DNA of 64,000 nucleotides from JBPRGG01 sp051418075 (GTDB taxonomy: Bacteria > Bacteroidota > Bacteroidia > Cytophagales > Cyclobacteriaceae). Position 1 is the first letter of the stretch, and each line of letters begins with the position of its first letter. Of the stretch, positions 17,765 to 27,596 are shown piece after piece. A program made the translations under genes and the position numbers. Location: assembly GCA_051418075.1 (NCBI GenBank), contig JBPRGG010000019.1, positions 1 to 64,000 on the forward strand. Reading direction: 5' to 3'. The notes below the pieces were generated by a model that was given only the letters and a program-made list of their open reading frames with translations, did not search any database and was not told where the DNA came from.

Positions 17765-18700
17765 ATGATTAAACGAAGAAATTTTTTAAAAGAGACCTCT
17801 TTCATGATTGGCTCTATGGGATTGAGTACCTTGCCAGGTCTGACTGCCAAACTAAATGAACCTCGGGATCCTGAACCTCCTTTCAAGGATGAAGAAGTTT
17901 TCTTATGGGAAGAAGGATCTTCCAATGAAGGCAGTAATCCCAAATACAGGCCAAAGATCAAAATTTATTATCCTTCCACAGTTTACCAGGATAAAAATAA
18001 AAAACAGGCAGCAGTACTGATTTGCCCGGGAGGAGGCTATCATATTCAGGCTTATCATGAAGGAGAGCCATTTGCCCGTTTGTTTGCCCTCCATGGCATA
18101 GTAGGGGTGGTGCTTACCTATCGGGTCAACCCGGACCGATGGCCTGGTTCCTATTCAGATGCTACCCGGGCAATGAGGATTTTAAGGAGCAATGCTGATA
18201 AATATGGTATTGATCCGGATAGAATTGGTATCATGGGCTTTTCAGCGGGAGGACATCTGGCTTCTACAGTAGCTACTCAGCCTGAGCTTTACAAAAACCC
18301 CGAAGATGATCTGGCTGAACAATTTTCGGCCCGTCCTAATCGGGCAATTTTAGGCTACCCGGTGATTTCATTTACTGATTTTGCCCATTCCGGATCAGCC
18401 AAATCATTGCTTACCGAAGATCCCGACCCAAAAATGCTGGATCAACTCTCGAACCACCGTCATGTTTCTGAAAATACCCCGCCTTCTTTCCTGGTCCATG
18501 CGGCTGATGACAAAGGCGTACCAGTTCAAAACAGCCTGATGTATGCCAATGCCTGCCTGGAGCGTAATATTCCGGTGGAATTACATGTTTATCCGGAAGG
18601 TGGGCATGGATTTGGTATGGCGCTGAACCATCCCCGCCTCAAAATATGGAGTGAAAACCTGATTAGCTGGCTGTCAGACTGGACTTATAAAATGACCTGA
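17765..18700 (+). CDS. Secreted alpha/beta hydrolase (acetylxylan-esterase-like)
   Basis: A 311-residue protein with a Tat-like leader (KRRNFLKETSFMIGSMGLSTL). The hydrolase core has the oxyanion-hole motif VLICPGGGYH (about 88-98), the nucleophile elbow GIMGFSAGGHLAS (Ser about 159), an Asp in VHAADDKGVP and the catalytic His in YPEGGHGFG. It resembles the BD-FAE/Axe-type carbohydrate esterases that remove acetyl groups from plant or algal glycans. It lies 68 bp ahead of a Tat-leader oxidoreductase and may be co-transcribed with it. Confidence 0.85.
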   Translation: MIKRRNFLKETSFMIGSMGLSTLPGLTAKLNEPRDPEPPFKDEEVFLWEEGSSNEGSNPKYRPKIKIYYPSTVYQDKNKKQAAVLICPGGGYHIQAYHEGEPFARLFALHGIVGVVLTYRVNPDRWPGSYSDATRAMRILRSNADKYGIDPDRIGIMGFSAGGHLASTVATQPELYKNPEDDLAEQFSARPNRAILGYPVISFTDFAHSGSAKSLLTEDPDPKMLDQLSNHRHVSENTPPSFLVHAADDKGVPVQNSLMYANACLERNIPVELHVYPEGGHGFGMALNHPRLKIWSENLISWLSDWTYKMT

Positions 18701-18768
18701 ATTTTGCTATACAGGCATGATCTTTGGTGTGAATTGCAATGAATTGTATAATATAAAGAATCAACATA

Positions 18769-20097
18769 ATGAAAGATAAATTTAAAACTGATCATAGCCG
18801 CAGGAAGTTTTTACAAAACTCTTCTGCCCTGGTAGGAGGTGTCATGTTAGCTGGTCTGCCTGCTTCATCCAGTGCTTTTGTGGCTGGTAAAGATGAAATT
18901 AAAATTGCATTAATTGGTTGCGGAGGTCGTGGTACCGGAGCTGCTTCTCAAGCCTTAAGTACTAAAGCCAATGTGAAACTGGTGGCCATGGCTGATGCAT
19001 TCAGGGACAGGCTGGATGAAAGTTATACCAATCTTAAGAATATGGATGGGATACAAAAGCGGGTGGAAGTACCGGAAGATTACAAATTTGCTGGTTTTGA
19101 GGCCTATAAACAGGCGATAGATCAGGCTGATGTGGTCATATTAGCAACGCCACCTGCTTTCCGGCCGGCACATTTTGAATATGCCATATCCAGAGGCAAA
19201 CATGTATTTATGGAAAAGCCGGTGGCTGTGGATGCCCCGGGAATCCGGAAGGTGCTGGAAGTGGCCCAACAAGCTAAAACTAAGCATTTAAATGTGGTGG
19301 TAGGCCTTCAAAGAAGATTTTCCAAAATCTATGGAGATGAAACAGTGAACCTATTGCATGAAGGGATCATCGGCAATATTGTAGCCGCTTCTGCATATTG
19401 GAATATTGGAGCTATTCGCATGCCGCAGCGAAAACCGGGGCAGACTGAGATGGAATACCAGATGCGTAACTGGTATCATTTTACCTGGTTGTCAGGTGAT
19501 CATATTGAAGATACCCACATTCACAACCTGGATGTGGTCAACTGGGTGATGCAGGACTTTCCCGTAAAAGCCCAGGGAAATGGAGGCCGGGCAGTGGCTT
19601 ATGGCGAAGATAAGGGACAATTATTTGACCATCATTCGGTTGAATTTGAATATGGTAATGGCGTTAGGCTTAATAGCCAGTGTCGTCAAATCAGTGGTAC
19701 CTGGGTTAAACTGGGAGAGTATTTTGTAGGCACCAAAGGCGTGGCTGAAACTGACACGAAGCATGTAATCATCAGAGATCATGCCGGTAAAGAGTTGTTT
19801 CGGTATCGTGACCGTAATGACCCAAACCCGCAGCAACTGGAACATGATGTTTTGTTTAATGCCATTACAAGTGGAAAATATATTAATAATGCGGAAACCG
19901 GTGCAAAAAGCACCATGACCTCTATCTTGGGCAGAATGGCCTCTTATTCGGGTCAGGTAGTAACCTGGGATGAGGCTTTAAATTCAAATGTCAGCTTATA
20001 TCCGCAAAGACTGGCCTGGGATGCGGCTACACCGGCCATGCCTGGTGAGGGTGGAAAATATCCTATTCCGGTACCAGGTCAAACCAGGGTATTGTAA
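18769..20097 (+). CDS. Gfo/Idh/MocA family oxidoreductase with Tat signal
   Basis: A 442-residue NAD(P)-dependent sugar oxidoreductase. The leader (HSRRKFLQNSSALVGGVMLAGL) carries a Tat-type RRKFL. The Rossmann fold begins EIKIALIGCGGRGTGAASQAL (about 45-65), and the family motif GKHVFMEKPVAVDAPG follows at about 144-160. A C-terminal sugar-binding domain contains WYHFTWLSGDHIEDTHIHNLDVVNWV with likely catalytic His residues. Tat export with bound cofactor fits the periplasmic keto-sugar pathways of Bacteroidota, the same chemistry suggested by the DUF1080 protein at 8496. A clear terminator follows. Confidence 0.9.
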   Translation: MKDKFKTDHSRRKFLQNSSALVGGVMLAGLPASSSAFVAGKDEIKIALIGCGGRGTGAASQALSTKANVKLVAMADAFRDRLDESYTNLKNMDGIQKRVEVPEDYKFAGFEAYKQAIDQADVVILATPPAFRPAHFEYAISRGKHVFMEKPVAVDAPGIRKVLEVAQQAKTKHLNVVVGLQRRFSKIYGDETVNLLHEGIIGNIVAASAYWNIGAIRMPQRKPGQTEMEYQMRNWYHFTWLSGDHIEDTHIHNLDVVNWVMQDFPVKAQGNGGRAVAYGEDKGQLFDHHSVEFEYGNGVRLNSQCRQISGTWVKLGEYFVGTKGVAETDTKHVIIRDHAGKELFRYRDRNDPNPQQLEHDVLFNAITSGKYINNAETGAKSTMTSILGRMASYSGQVVTWDEALNSNVSLYPQRLAWDAATPAMPGEGGKYPIPVPGQTRVL

Positions 20098-20121
20098 AAG
20101 ACAATTTATAATGATATGCAA

Positions 20122-20157
20122 AAGCCTGTGATCAGCTGATCCTCAGGCTTTTTTTTA
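20122..20157 (+). terminator. Rho-independent terminator
   Basis: AAGCCTG (20122-20128) and CAGGCTT (20144-20150) form the stem, with the palindrome GATCAGCTGATC inside, followed by TTTTTTT. It closes the oxidoreductase transcription unit. Confidence 0.8.
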
Positions 20158-20256
20158 ATCAGTTTTGTCTGATTTTTATACACTTTTTAAATTATTCCCT
20201 TGGTCTTTTGTCTAAATCCGCCTATTTTTTTATTAAAATTAATATTTTCCATTAAA

Positions 20257-21633
20257 ATGTCTAAAAAGAAAGGGAAAATCCTGATTGTTGATGATAATGA
20301 AGAGTTTTTGCTGGGAATGCGGATGTTTTTGAATCCTCATTTTGAGTTGGTGAAAACCGAAAAAAATCCCAACCAGATCATGCCCTGGCTTAACCGGGAA
20401 TCATTTGATGTGATACTGCTGGATATGAATTTCTCAGCCGGCGTAAATAGTGGAAATGAGGGAATTTTCTGGATGAATCAGATCCTGAAAAAGGATCCCG
20501 ATGCCGTGATTGTATTCATTACGGCTTATGGAGAAATAGAATTGGCAGTAAATGCCATTCAATCCGGAGCTACTGATTTCATAGAGAAAGCTCAGGATGA
20601 AGAGCAGATTCTGGCCACCATCATTAAAGGCTATCAGAAAAGGATTGCCCAACAAAAAATTCAAAATCTGCAAGCCAAACAGCTACATCTATCTCAAAGT
20701 ATTCATCAGGATTTCCAAATGGTAAAGGGAACTTCTTCAACCATGCAAAAGATCCTGAAAACCATTGATAAAGTAGCTAAAACAGAAGCCAATATCCTGA
20801 TTTTAGGAGAAAGTGGAACTGGTAAGGAGGTGATCGCCAGGGAAATTCATAACCGGTCGGATCGGTCTGACGATGTTTTTGTTACTGTGGATCTGGCTGC
20901 CATTTCGGAAAGCCTGTTTGAAAGTGAATTGTTTGGGTATGTCAAAGGAGCTTTCACAGATGCCAGAGAAGATAAAACCGGAAGGTTTGAAATCGCCTCC
21001 GGAGGCACTTTGTTTTTAGATGAGATTGGAAATTTACCCTTATCCATGCAGGCCAAGATCCTGACAGTTTTGCAAAACAGGCAGCTGATCAGGCTAGGCG
21101 CTACTACACCAGTATCTTTAGATCTCCGCATGATCTCTGCTACCAATATGCCCCTGGCCCAAATGCTCCCAAAAGGTGAATTTCGGGAAGATCTTTTGTA
21201 TCGGATAAATACCATACAAATAGAACTACCTCCTTTAAGACAACGGAAAGAGGATATTCCTGTACTGGCTGATTATTTTCTGAGTAAATATCAGCAAAAA
21301 TACAATAAACCAGAAATGAATATTCATCCGGAAGCCTTAACAAAACTAAAAGGTTATGACTGGCCCGGAAATATCAGGGAATTACAGCATACCCTGGAAA
21401 AAGCTGTAATTTTAAGCGAGTCCAGCCAATTGAAAGCGGATGATTTCAGGTTTCAGGCTGTTCATTCCCGCAAGTTAAACCAGCCAAATTCATATAACCT
21501 GGAAGATAATGAAAAAAGGCTGGTTCAGGAGGCAATGGATGCCTTTGCCGGGAATTTAACCGAAGTGGCCAGGCAACTGGGGATTACCCGGTCTACATTG
21601 TACAAAAAAATAGAAAAATATGATCTTAAGTAG
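20257..21633 (+). CDS. Sigma-54-dependent NtrC-family response regulator
   Basis: A 458-residue regulator from the ATG at 20257; an upstream in-frame ATG at 20200 adds 19 hydrophobic residues that are not part of the receiver fold. The receiver (about 5-125) has ILIVDDNEEF and phospho-acceptor Asp in VILLDMNFS. The AAA+ domain (about 150-375) has Walker A GESGTGKE and Walker B LFLDEIG. The sigma-54 contact loop reads GAFTDA instead of GAFTGA. A Fis-type helix-turn-helix ends the protein (NLTEVARQLGITRSTLYKKIEKY). It overlaps the following kinase gene by 14 nt, so they form a two-component pair. Confidence 0.93.
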   Translation: MSKKKGKILIVDDNEEFLLGMRMFLNPHFELVKTEKNPNQIMPWLNRESFDVILLDMNFSAGVNSGNEGIFWMNQILKKDPDAVIVFITAYGEIELAVNAIQSGATDFIEKAQDEEQILATIIKGYQKRIAQQKIQNLQAKQLHLSQSIHQDFQMVKGTSSTMQKILKTIDKVAKTEANILILGESGTGKEVIAREIHNRSDRSDDVFVTVDLAAISESLFESELFGYVKGAFTDAREDKTGRFEIASGGTLFLDEIGNLPLSMQAKILTVLQNRQLIRLGATTPVSLDLRMISATNMPLAQMLPKGEFREDLLYRINTIQIELPPLRQRKEDIPVLADYFLSKYQQKYNKPEMNIHPEALTKLKGYDWPGNIRELQHTLEKAVILSESSQLKADDFRFQAVHSRKLNQPNSYNLEDNEKRLVQEAMDAFAGNLTEVARQLGITRSTLYKKIEKYDLK

Positions 21634-22969
21634 GTTTAACCGGGGTGTTATGGCTCATGCCATCCTGCTGGGCTTGTGTACACTGGCTTTTTTCTGGTCG
21701 ATTCAACAGCAATATATGCTTGTTACTTCCTACACCCTGGTATTTGTCTGGTTTGGAATTATTTTTAACCTGATCTGGTATGTCAAAAGAACTAACCGGG
21801 AACTGGCCCTTTTTTTAGAAGCTTTTCGGCACCGGGATTCTACCATCAAATTCCGGGACTTCAAAAAGGACCCTTCATTTAAAAAATTGCACCAGGAGTT
21901 CAATCAGATTATCCAGGACTTTTCCCAGGTACGATCAGAAACAGAAGCGGAACACCTTTTTTTTCAAAATACCATCAGGCATGTAGGTGTTGGTTTGCTG
22001 GCTTTTGATGCTGAGGGACAGGTAGAATTGTATAATGAAGCTTTGTTGAAGTTACTACACATCCGGCAACTGAAAAATATAAGGGAATTGGACAAAGTCA
22101 AGCCCGGGCTGGCTCAAACCATGTTCGGCTTGTTCAGTAACCAGCAGGAACTGGTAAAAATTATCATAAACAACGAGATCATCCAACTGGCCATGCGATC
22201 TACGGAATTTATCCTTCGGAAAAAAAAGATCAGGCTGATTTCTTTGCAAAATATTAAAGCTGAATTGGAAGCAGGAGAACTGGAAGCCTGGCAGAAACTG
22301 ATTCGGGTGATTACCCATGAAATCATGAATTCAGTGGGGTCAATCAATATTCTTTCTTCCTCATTATTAAATCTGTGGGAACAACCGGAGGTATTAGAAG
22401 CACTGCAAAAGCAACAGGCGGAATTGATGCAGGATTCATTAGATGGATTGCGAGCCATAAAAAAGCGGGGAAGTGGATTAAGTCGCTTTGTGGAAACCTA
22501 CCGAAGCTTGAACAGGATTCCGGAACCTCAGTTCTCTGAATTTAAGGTGAGTGCATTTTTACAACAGATCCAGACCTTGATGAAAAAGGAAGTGGAAGAT
22601 CAGGGGATCAGGTTTTCCTATGCTTTGCATCCAGCTGACTTAAAGCTGGTGGCCGATGAAAAATTGCTGGAGCAGGTTTTTATTAACCTGATCAAAAATG
22701 CTATGGAAGCATTGTCCGGAGTGGATGACCCTGCTCTATTTATTCATGCTTTCCAGGAAAAGACTCAGGTTGTTTTTAAAGTAGAAGATAATGGTAAAGG
22801 AATACCCGAAGATCAAATTGAAAATATCTTTGTCCCTTTTTTTACAACCCGGGAAAACGGATCCGGTATAGGATTAAGTATTTCCCGGCAGATCGTGCGC
22901 TTACATAAAGGTCAAATCACCGTCCAGTCGAAAGTTGGAAAGGGTACCGTATTTTACCTTAAATTTTAA
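21620..22969 (+). CDS. NtrY-like sensor histidine kinase
   Basis: A 449-residue membrane kinase and partner of the sigma-54 regulator whose gene it overlaps. Two hydrophobic segments at about 12-28 and 34-54 leave almost no periplasmic loop, so the signal is probably membrane-borne or cytosolic. A PAS-like domain (about 118-205, VGVGLLAFDAEGQVELYNEALLKLL) is followed by the H-box LIRVITHEIMNSVGSI (His about 234), then N-box FINLIKNAMEAL, G1 VEDNGKGIPE and G2 GSGIGLSISRQI. It ends 4 bp before the stop of the convergent MscS gene. Confidence 0.92.
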   Translation: MILSRFNRGVMAHAILLGLCTLAFFWSIQQQYMLVTSYTLVFVWFGIIFNLIWYVKRTNRELALFLEAFRHRDSTIKFRDFKKDPSFKKLHQEFNQIIQDFSQVRSETEAEHLFFQNTIRHVGVGLLAFDAEGQVELYNEALLKLLHIRQLKNIRELDKVKPGLAQTMFGLFSNQQELVKIIINNEIIQLAMRSTEFILRKKKIRLISLQNIKAELEAGELEAWQKLIRVITHEIMNSVGSINILSSSLLNLWEQPEVLEALQKQQAELMQDSLDGLRAIKKRGSGLSRFVETYRSLNRIPEPQFSEFKVSAFLQQIQTLMKKEVEDQGIRFSYALHPADLKLVADEKLLEQVFINLIKNAMEALSGVDDPALFIHAFQEKTQVVFKVEDNGKGIPEDQIENIFVPFFTTRENGSGIGLSISRQIVRLHKGQITVQSKVGKGTVFYLKF

Positions 22970-22973
22970 CTTT

Positions 22974-23906
22974 TTATTCTTTTACAATGTCATTAGAAAT
23001 TTGAATAGGTTCGCCCCAATATATTTTTGAATGAGGAAATGGGATTTCTATGCCTTTTTGATCAAACGCTTTTTTAAGCCGGCGACGATATTCTCGTCCA
23101 ACCGTCCATTGTTGAATGGGTAAAGTCTTTAGCCTGGCTTTGATGATCACGGCACTGTTCCCGAAATTATCTACTCCAAACACTTCAATTGGTTCCAGGA
23201 TCTTGTCTTTGTATTCTTCATCATTTTGCAGGTCATCTGCTACAGCTTTCATGGTTTCTACCACCACATCGGTATTTTCTTTATAAGCTATTCCTATATC
23301 AAATACCATAGCCGACCATTCTTTGGTCATGTTGGATAATGAATTGATCTTTCCGTTTTGGAAAACATGTACCACGCCCGATAAATCACGTAAACTGGTG
23401 GTTCGAAGGCCAATATTTTCAACCAGACCTCCGGTGCCATTGATGATAGCCACATCACCTACTCTTATATGATTTTCCAGTAAAATAAAAAACCCGGATA
23501 CGATATCTCTGACCAATTCCTGGGCTCCGAATCCTATAGCCAATCCTAAAATACCCAGACTGGCCAGTAGTGGTCCTATATCAATATTTATTTCCTTCAG
23601 GGTGATCATAATCAATATGGCCCATATACCCACTTTTCCAGCCACTCTTACGATGTCTACCAGGGTATTCACCCTTTTTTCAGCTTCAGTTTTAGATTGA
23701 TGTTGTTTGATGGCCCGGTTAAGTACAATTTCCCGCAGCTGTCTGATCACCATTGACCAGATCTTTAAGCCAATCAGGCCCAGAATGAGAATTAATATAA
23801 GTATAGGAATTGTATTGATCAACCAATTGTAGCTTTTATCAATTAATGTTTCCCACTTTACGGTATCTAAAATCTTCTCCATAGGACTGATTATATTTTC
23901 TAACAA
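22974..23906 (-). CDS. Small-conductance mechanosensitive channel (MscS family)
   Basis: A 310-residue inner membrane protein. Hydrophobic segments lie at about 30-52 and 85-104. The pore-lining helix and its hinge read LASLGILGLAIGFGAQELVRDIVSGFFILLENHIRVGDVAIING (about 113-157), the MscS signature. The C-terminal beta/alpha vestibule follows, with GLRTTSLRDLSGVVHVFQNGKINSLSNMT. It would open under membrane tension to release osmolytes. It converges on the kinase gene with only 4 bp between stops and no obvious terminator. Confidence 0.92.
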   Translation of the reverse strand: MLENIISPMEKILDTVKWETLIDKSYNWLINTIPILILILILGLIGLKIWSMVIRQLREIVLNRAIKQHQSKTEAEKRVNTLVDIVRVAGKVGIWAILIMITLKEINIDIGPLLASLGILGLAIGFGAQELVRDIVSGFFILLENHIRVGDVAIINGTGGLVENIGLRTTSLRDLSGVVHVFQNGKINSLSNMTKEWSAMVFDIGIAYKENTDVVVETMKAVADDLQNDEEYKDKILEPIEVFGVDNFGNSAVIIKARLKTLPIQQWTVGREYRRRLKKAFDQKGIEIPFPHSKIYWGEPIQISNDIVKE

Positions 23907-24239
23907 TCATTTTCAACAGCTGAAATTTACAAATGTTATATACATCTCAACAATTTCCGTAAATGGTTGTAGTAGCATGCTTTTCCACTTGGCAAGAGAG
24001 CAAAATAAGGAGAACATTTTTAAAATTATCATCATAATTTCCAATAACATACTTCTAAACTGACCGAAAATGGGCATCAAAGTTCATAGTCGAACAGGTT
24101 TTATGCCCAATAAATGCCCAGGCGTATCCCGGATGAAATTATTTAATTTGGCATGAATTTTAAATAGTTAATATTGCCATCTGCCTCCAATATACCAGGT
24201 GATGTGGCTTGTCATTTCCTCCAAAATAAAAGTTTTACT
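23907..24239. other. Divergent promoter region, no recognisable element
   Basis: The 333 bp lie between the start codons of two divergent genes. They are AT-rich and contain no ORF of note, no tRNA and no strong hairpin. Promoters for both genes must lie here, but none matches the consensus well. Confidence 0.5.
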
Positions 24240-26561
24240 ATGCTTCGTTACTATTTTATATCATCCTGGCGCAACCTGAAAAAGAATAGGTTGGTTTCAA
24301 CTATTAACATTTTAGGATTAGCTATTGGTTTAATTACAGCCGTTCTGGCTGTAATCTATGCCCGTCATGAATTAAGCTTTGAACAAAATCATTTCAGGTC
24401 TGACGACATTCATATGGTTTTTACCTATGGTGATTTGGGAAGTATCAAAAAGATCCCTCAGTCATTCAGTCCTGTGGGACCTTACCTGGGCCAGAACTTT
24501 CCGGAAATAGAGAAAATCGCCCGTACCAGGAACATTTCCGGAGTGGTATTTCTGGATTCAATTCCAGTGGAGGAAAAGGACATTATTGTGGCTGAATCAT
24601 CCCTGTATTCAATATTAACCATTAACTTCTTGCAGGGAAGAGCGCCATCAGGCCCACAATCCATGGCCTTATCTGAAAAGATGTCCCGAAGATATTTTGA
24701 CAAAGAAGATCCGGTAGGTAAATATTTGACTATTAATATTTTTGGGCAGAAAATGGACATGAAGGTGACCGGTGTATTTGAAGATATGCCCTCCAACACT
24801 CATTTTAAATCCTCATGCATCATTCCTTTTACCATGGCTGATCATTTACAGTGGCCGGTGGATAAATATCAAAGTGCAGATTACAAGATATATAGTTTAT
24901 TAAATGCCCAAACTGATGTAAAGGCCCTCAATCAGAAAATCCTGGAGCAGTTTGAGCTGCCAGTACAAATCGAGAACGTTAAAGTAGGTTTGGTCCCCAT
25001 TAAAAGGATACATCTACACGAGACTATAGAAGAAAACAATCAGGCAAACCTGGTAATGCTTTTAGTGGGCGGGATTGTGGCATTATTGATATCCTGTTTT
25101 AATTATATCAACATTAATTCTATCCTGTTTTCCACCCGTATGAAGGAAGTGGGGATTAAAAAATCTTTTGGGGCTGGCAAGCTGGCTGTTTTTTCCCAGT
25201 TTATGGTTGACACCCTGCTTTCGGCCTTTATAGGTTTGGTAATGGCGCTGCTGATCCTTTATATGATACTGCCCTCCTTCAATTCCTTATTATCCAGTGA
25301 TATTCAACTGAGTTTAGATCTTGAAACTACCCTGATTATTGTTGGTGTTCTTTTGGCAACTGTGATTTTAGCCGGATTCTATCCTGCCTTTGGTTCTTCC
25401 CATTTTAAACCTCTGGTATTAATGTCTTCCGGCAGTGGACACCACCGAATGGGCAAGAAAAGGCTCACCAATACCCTGATTACCTTACAGTTTCTGGTTG
25501 CCGTCATCCTGCTGCAATTCATTGTCATTATATTCAAGCAAGGCGAATACATGTTTAAAGAAGAAGTTTCCGGTTATAATGCAGATAATGTCATATGCCT
25601 GGATGGTCACAGTTGGGGTGATTTGAAAACAGTAAAAGCAGAACTGATGAATCATCCTGAAGTTGAACTGGTATCCTGGGGCAGTGGTTTACCAGGTGCT
25701 GATATGAGTATGACCAATACCTGGAAGGAAGAAGAAAACAAGGAAATGGCTTTGACCATAAGTGCAGAACAGGATTATTTAGATATTTTCAAGATCAATA
25801 TGCTGGATGGCCGATTTTTTCAGAGCCAGTACCAAAGCGATAAATTTGAAAAGGTCGTGATCAATGAACTTACCGCATTTTCTTTGGGATATGACCAGCC
25901 AATCGGGAAAACCATGAAGCTGTATGGTAAGGATTACCAGATTGTGGGTCTGGTGGATAATTACCAGGCGGTGCCTCCTGTATTTCAGGATATGCCACTG
26001 ATCATTACCCGGGCAAAAGATCAGGAGAAAAATCTGCTGATCAGAGTTGATCCTAAAAAGAGAGCAGTAGCTCATGCCAGGATCGGCGAAGTATTACGAA
26101 TGGTTAATCCTGATAATCCGCTGGCTATCAGGTATTATGAAGATATAGTGATAGAGCAGGGGAAATCCTATGTGGCTACCTTTACTATTTTTGAGATCTT
26201 TGTGGTGATCATTATTTTTAATTCCATGATGGGATTGTTCGGACTTTCTTTCTTTGTGGCAGAAAGGAAGAATAAAGAAGTAGGGGTAAGAAAAGTATGT
26301 GGAGCCTCTATTCAGCATTTATTCTGGAACATTTCTAAAGGGTTTCTGGCCAAGCTATTATTGGCGATTATTATTGCTGCTCCAATAATTTACTTATTAG
26401 GTCAGCAGTACCTGGCCACTTTTCCCCGGCACATAAATATTGGTCCGGATATCTATTTGATCGGAGGGTTTCTTTCTTTAATGATGTTGTTGCTGGCCAG
26501 TGGGTGGAAGTTATATGAAGTAGTCTCTGCCAATCCAGCTAATATTTTGAGGTATGAATAG
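24240..26561 (+). CDS. ABC transporter permease (double FtsX/MacB type), second copy
   Basis: A 773-residue inner membrane protein from the ATG at 24240 (MLRYYFISSWRNLKKNRLVSTINILGLAIGL, the standard start of this family). The open frame continues upstream to 24174, but the extra 22 residues do not fit. The layout matches 15105-17489: TM1, MacB-like periplasmic core, FtsX unit with FSTRMKEVGIKKSFGAGKLAVFSQF, a second core, and a final unit with RKNKEVGVRKVCGASIQHLF. Identity to the other permease looks low outside the FtsX boxes, so this is an old paralogue rather than a recent duplicate. No ATPase gene is adjacent. Confidence 0.9.
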   Translation: MLRYYFISSWRNLKKNRLVSTINILGLAIGLITAVLAVIYARHELSFEQNHFRSDDIHMVFTYGDLGSIKKIPQSFSPVGPYLGQNFPEIEKIARTRNISGVVFLDSIPVEEKDIIVAESSLYSILTINFLQGRAPSGPQSMALSEKMSRRYFDKEDPVGKYLTINIFGQKMDMKVTGVFEDMPSNTHFKSSCIIPFTMADHLQWPVDKYQSADYKIYSLLNAQTDVKALNQKILEQFELPVQIENVKVGLVPIKRIHLHETIEENNQANLVMLLVGGIVALLISCFNYININSILFSTRMKEVGIKKSFGAGKLAVFSQFMVDTLLSAFIGLVMALLILYMILPSFNSLLSSDIQLSLDLETTLIIVGVLLATVILAGFYPAFGSSHFKPLVLMSSGSGHHRMGKKRLTNTLITLQFLVAVILLQFIVIIFKQGEYMFKEEVSGYNADNVICLDGHSWGDLKTVKAELMNHPEVELVSWGSGLPGADMSMTNTWKEEENKEMALTISAEQDYLDIFKINMLDGRFFQSQYQSDKFEKVVINELTAFSLGYDQPIGKTMKLYGKDYQIVGLVDNYQAVPPVFQDMPLIITRAKDQEKNLLIRVDPKKRAVAHARIGEVLRMVNPDNPLAIRYYEDIVIEQGKSYVATFTIFEIFVVIIIFNSMMGLFGLSFFVAERKNKEVGVRKVCGASIQHLFWNISKGFLAKLLLAIIIAAPIIYLLGQQYLATFPRHINIGPDIYLIGGFLSLMMLLLASGWKLYEVVSANPANILRYE

Positions 26562-27273
26562 GAAAGTAGTCCCGGATGGATGGTTCTGGGGGCGGTCAAA
26601 GAATTATGTCATTCTCTAATTGTTTTTTCGGGATTATGGGTGATTAAGATTAATTAATTACATTGTTTGAATGAAAAATCAAATACATTAATCAGCGAAT
26701 GTTCAGGTAAGTTTGTCATTTCGAGTAAATACGCTTGGCTTCACAAGTGAAAAAATAGGTTATGACGTTCAAAGAGTCATGGATCATCAGCCAATAGACG
26801 AAGGCAATAAAGCTTTAATGCCTAGTAGAGGGTATATTAAAGCGAACAAATTAAGGTGAAAGATGCAAGGATGTTGGATGTAATTAGCTCAAAGCTGGAA
26901 GCTCGAAGGAACCCTGACATAAGCGGGCGACTGCAACAGGGTTTGGGATGATTTTCTATGCTTCAGATTTCACATCAAAGTATGTTGAACAATGGTGCAG
27001 TAACAAAGCAGTTAGTAAAACCAGAACCTCGGAGAGGTTCGTTTATTTTAGAATAATAAAGAAATTTATTTAACGGCAACCTTGGAGAGGTTAATTTCGG
27101 CGACATCAATTTTAGAGGAAACTCCAAACAGGTTTCTGGTTGTGGGGGTGATTGTTGCTGGTTGCTGGAGGTTCAGCAAAGCTCCTTTACCGTCATTGTA
27201 ACGTCAGCAAAAAATCTGTCGGAGGTAAGGTAGCTGGGCTTAGGGCCCTGGAGATTATACCTTGCTCTAAAAT
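26562..27273. repeat. Repeat-bearing intergenic spacer
   Basis: No gene is convincing in these roughly 700 bp. Two direct copies of a 15-bp palindromic unit lie 53 bp apart: AACCTCGGAGAGGTT at 27025-27039 and AACCTTGGAGAGGTT at 27078-27092. Short units of this kind recur between genes in many Bacteroidota. Further down, GTTGCTGGTTGCTGG (about 27153-27167) is a small tandem duplication. The segment reads as a graveyard of decayed intergenic repeats next to a tRNA gene. Confidence 0.55.
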
Positions 27274-27308
27274 AAAAAAGGTGTTCCTGAATGAAACACC
27301 TTTTTTTT
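27274..27308 (-). terminator. Terminator behind tRNA-Asn
   Basis: AAAAAAGGTGTT (27274-27285) and AACACCTTTTTT (27295-27306) form a strong hairpin directly after the 3' end of the tRNA on the minus strand. It has T-tracts on both strands and could stop transcription either way. Confidence 0.75.
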
Positions 27309-27309
27309 G

Positions 27310-27383
27310 CTCCCCCACCTGGACTCGAACCAGGGACCTACTGATTAACAGTCAGCCGCTCTAACCAACTGAGCTATGGAGGA
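27310..27383 (-). tRNA. tRNA-Asn (anticodon GTT)
   Basis: The minus strand reads TCCTCCATAGCTCAGTTGG at the 5' end. The acceptor stem TCCTCCA/TGGGGGA pairs (one G-T wobble), the anticodon loop CTGTTAA contains GTT, and the T-loop is GGTTCGAGTCC. Discriminator base is G; CCA is not encoded. Length is 74 nt. No other tRNA is adjacent. Confidence 0.96.
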
Positions 27384-27596
27384 ATATTTTAATATTTTAA
27401 ACTAACATCATCAGTAAAATATAATCTGATGAGCTATCGTCCCAAATGGGACTGCAATATTAGTATGCGCTGATTATATATGCAAAAAATCGCACCAATA
27501 TTTTTTAAAAAATTTATGAAAAAATATCCCTGATCCAGCTAAAACCAACTAAAACTTCATTTCTTTAGCCATGTTTATTACCCTTAGAAAACCAGT

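Noticed and set aside
27152..27364. 70-codon ORF ending WTRTRDLLINSQPL
   Set aside because: Its end is the complement of tRNA-Asn, a classic false ORF.
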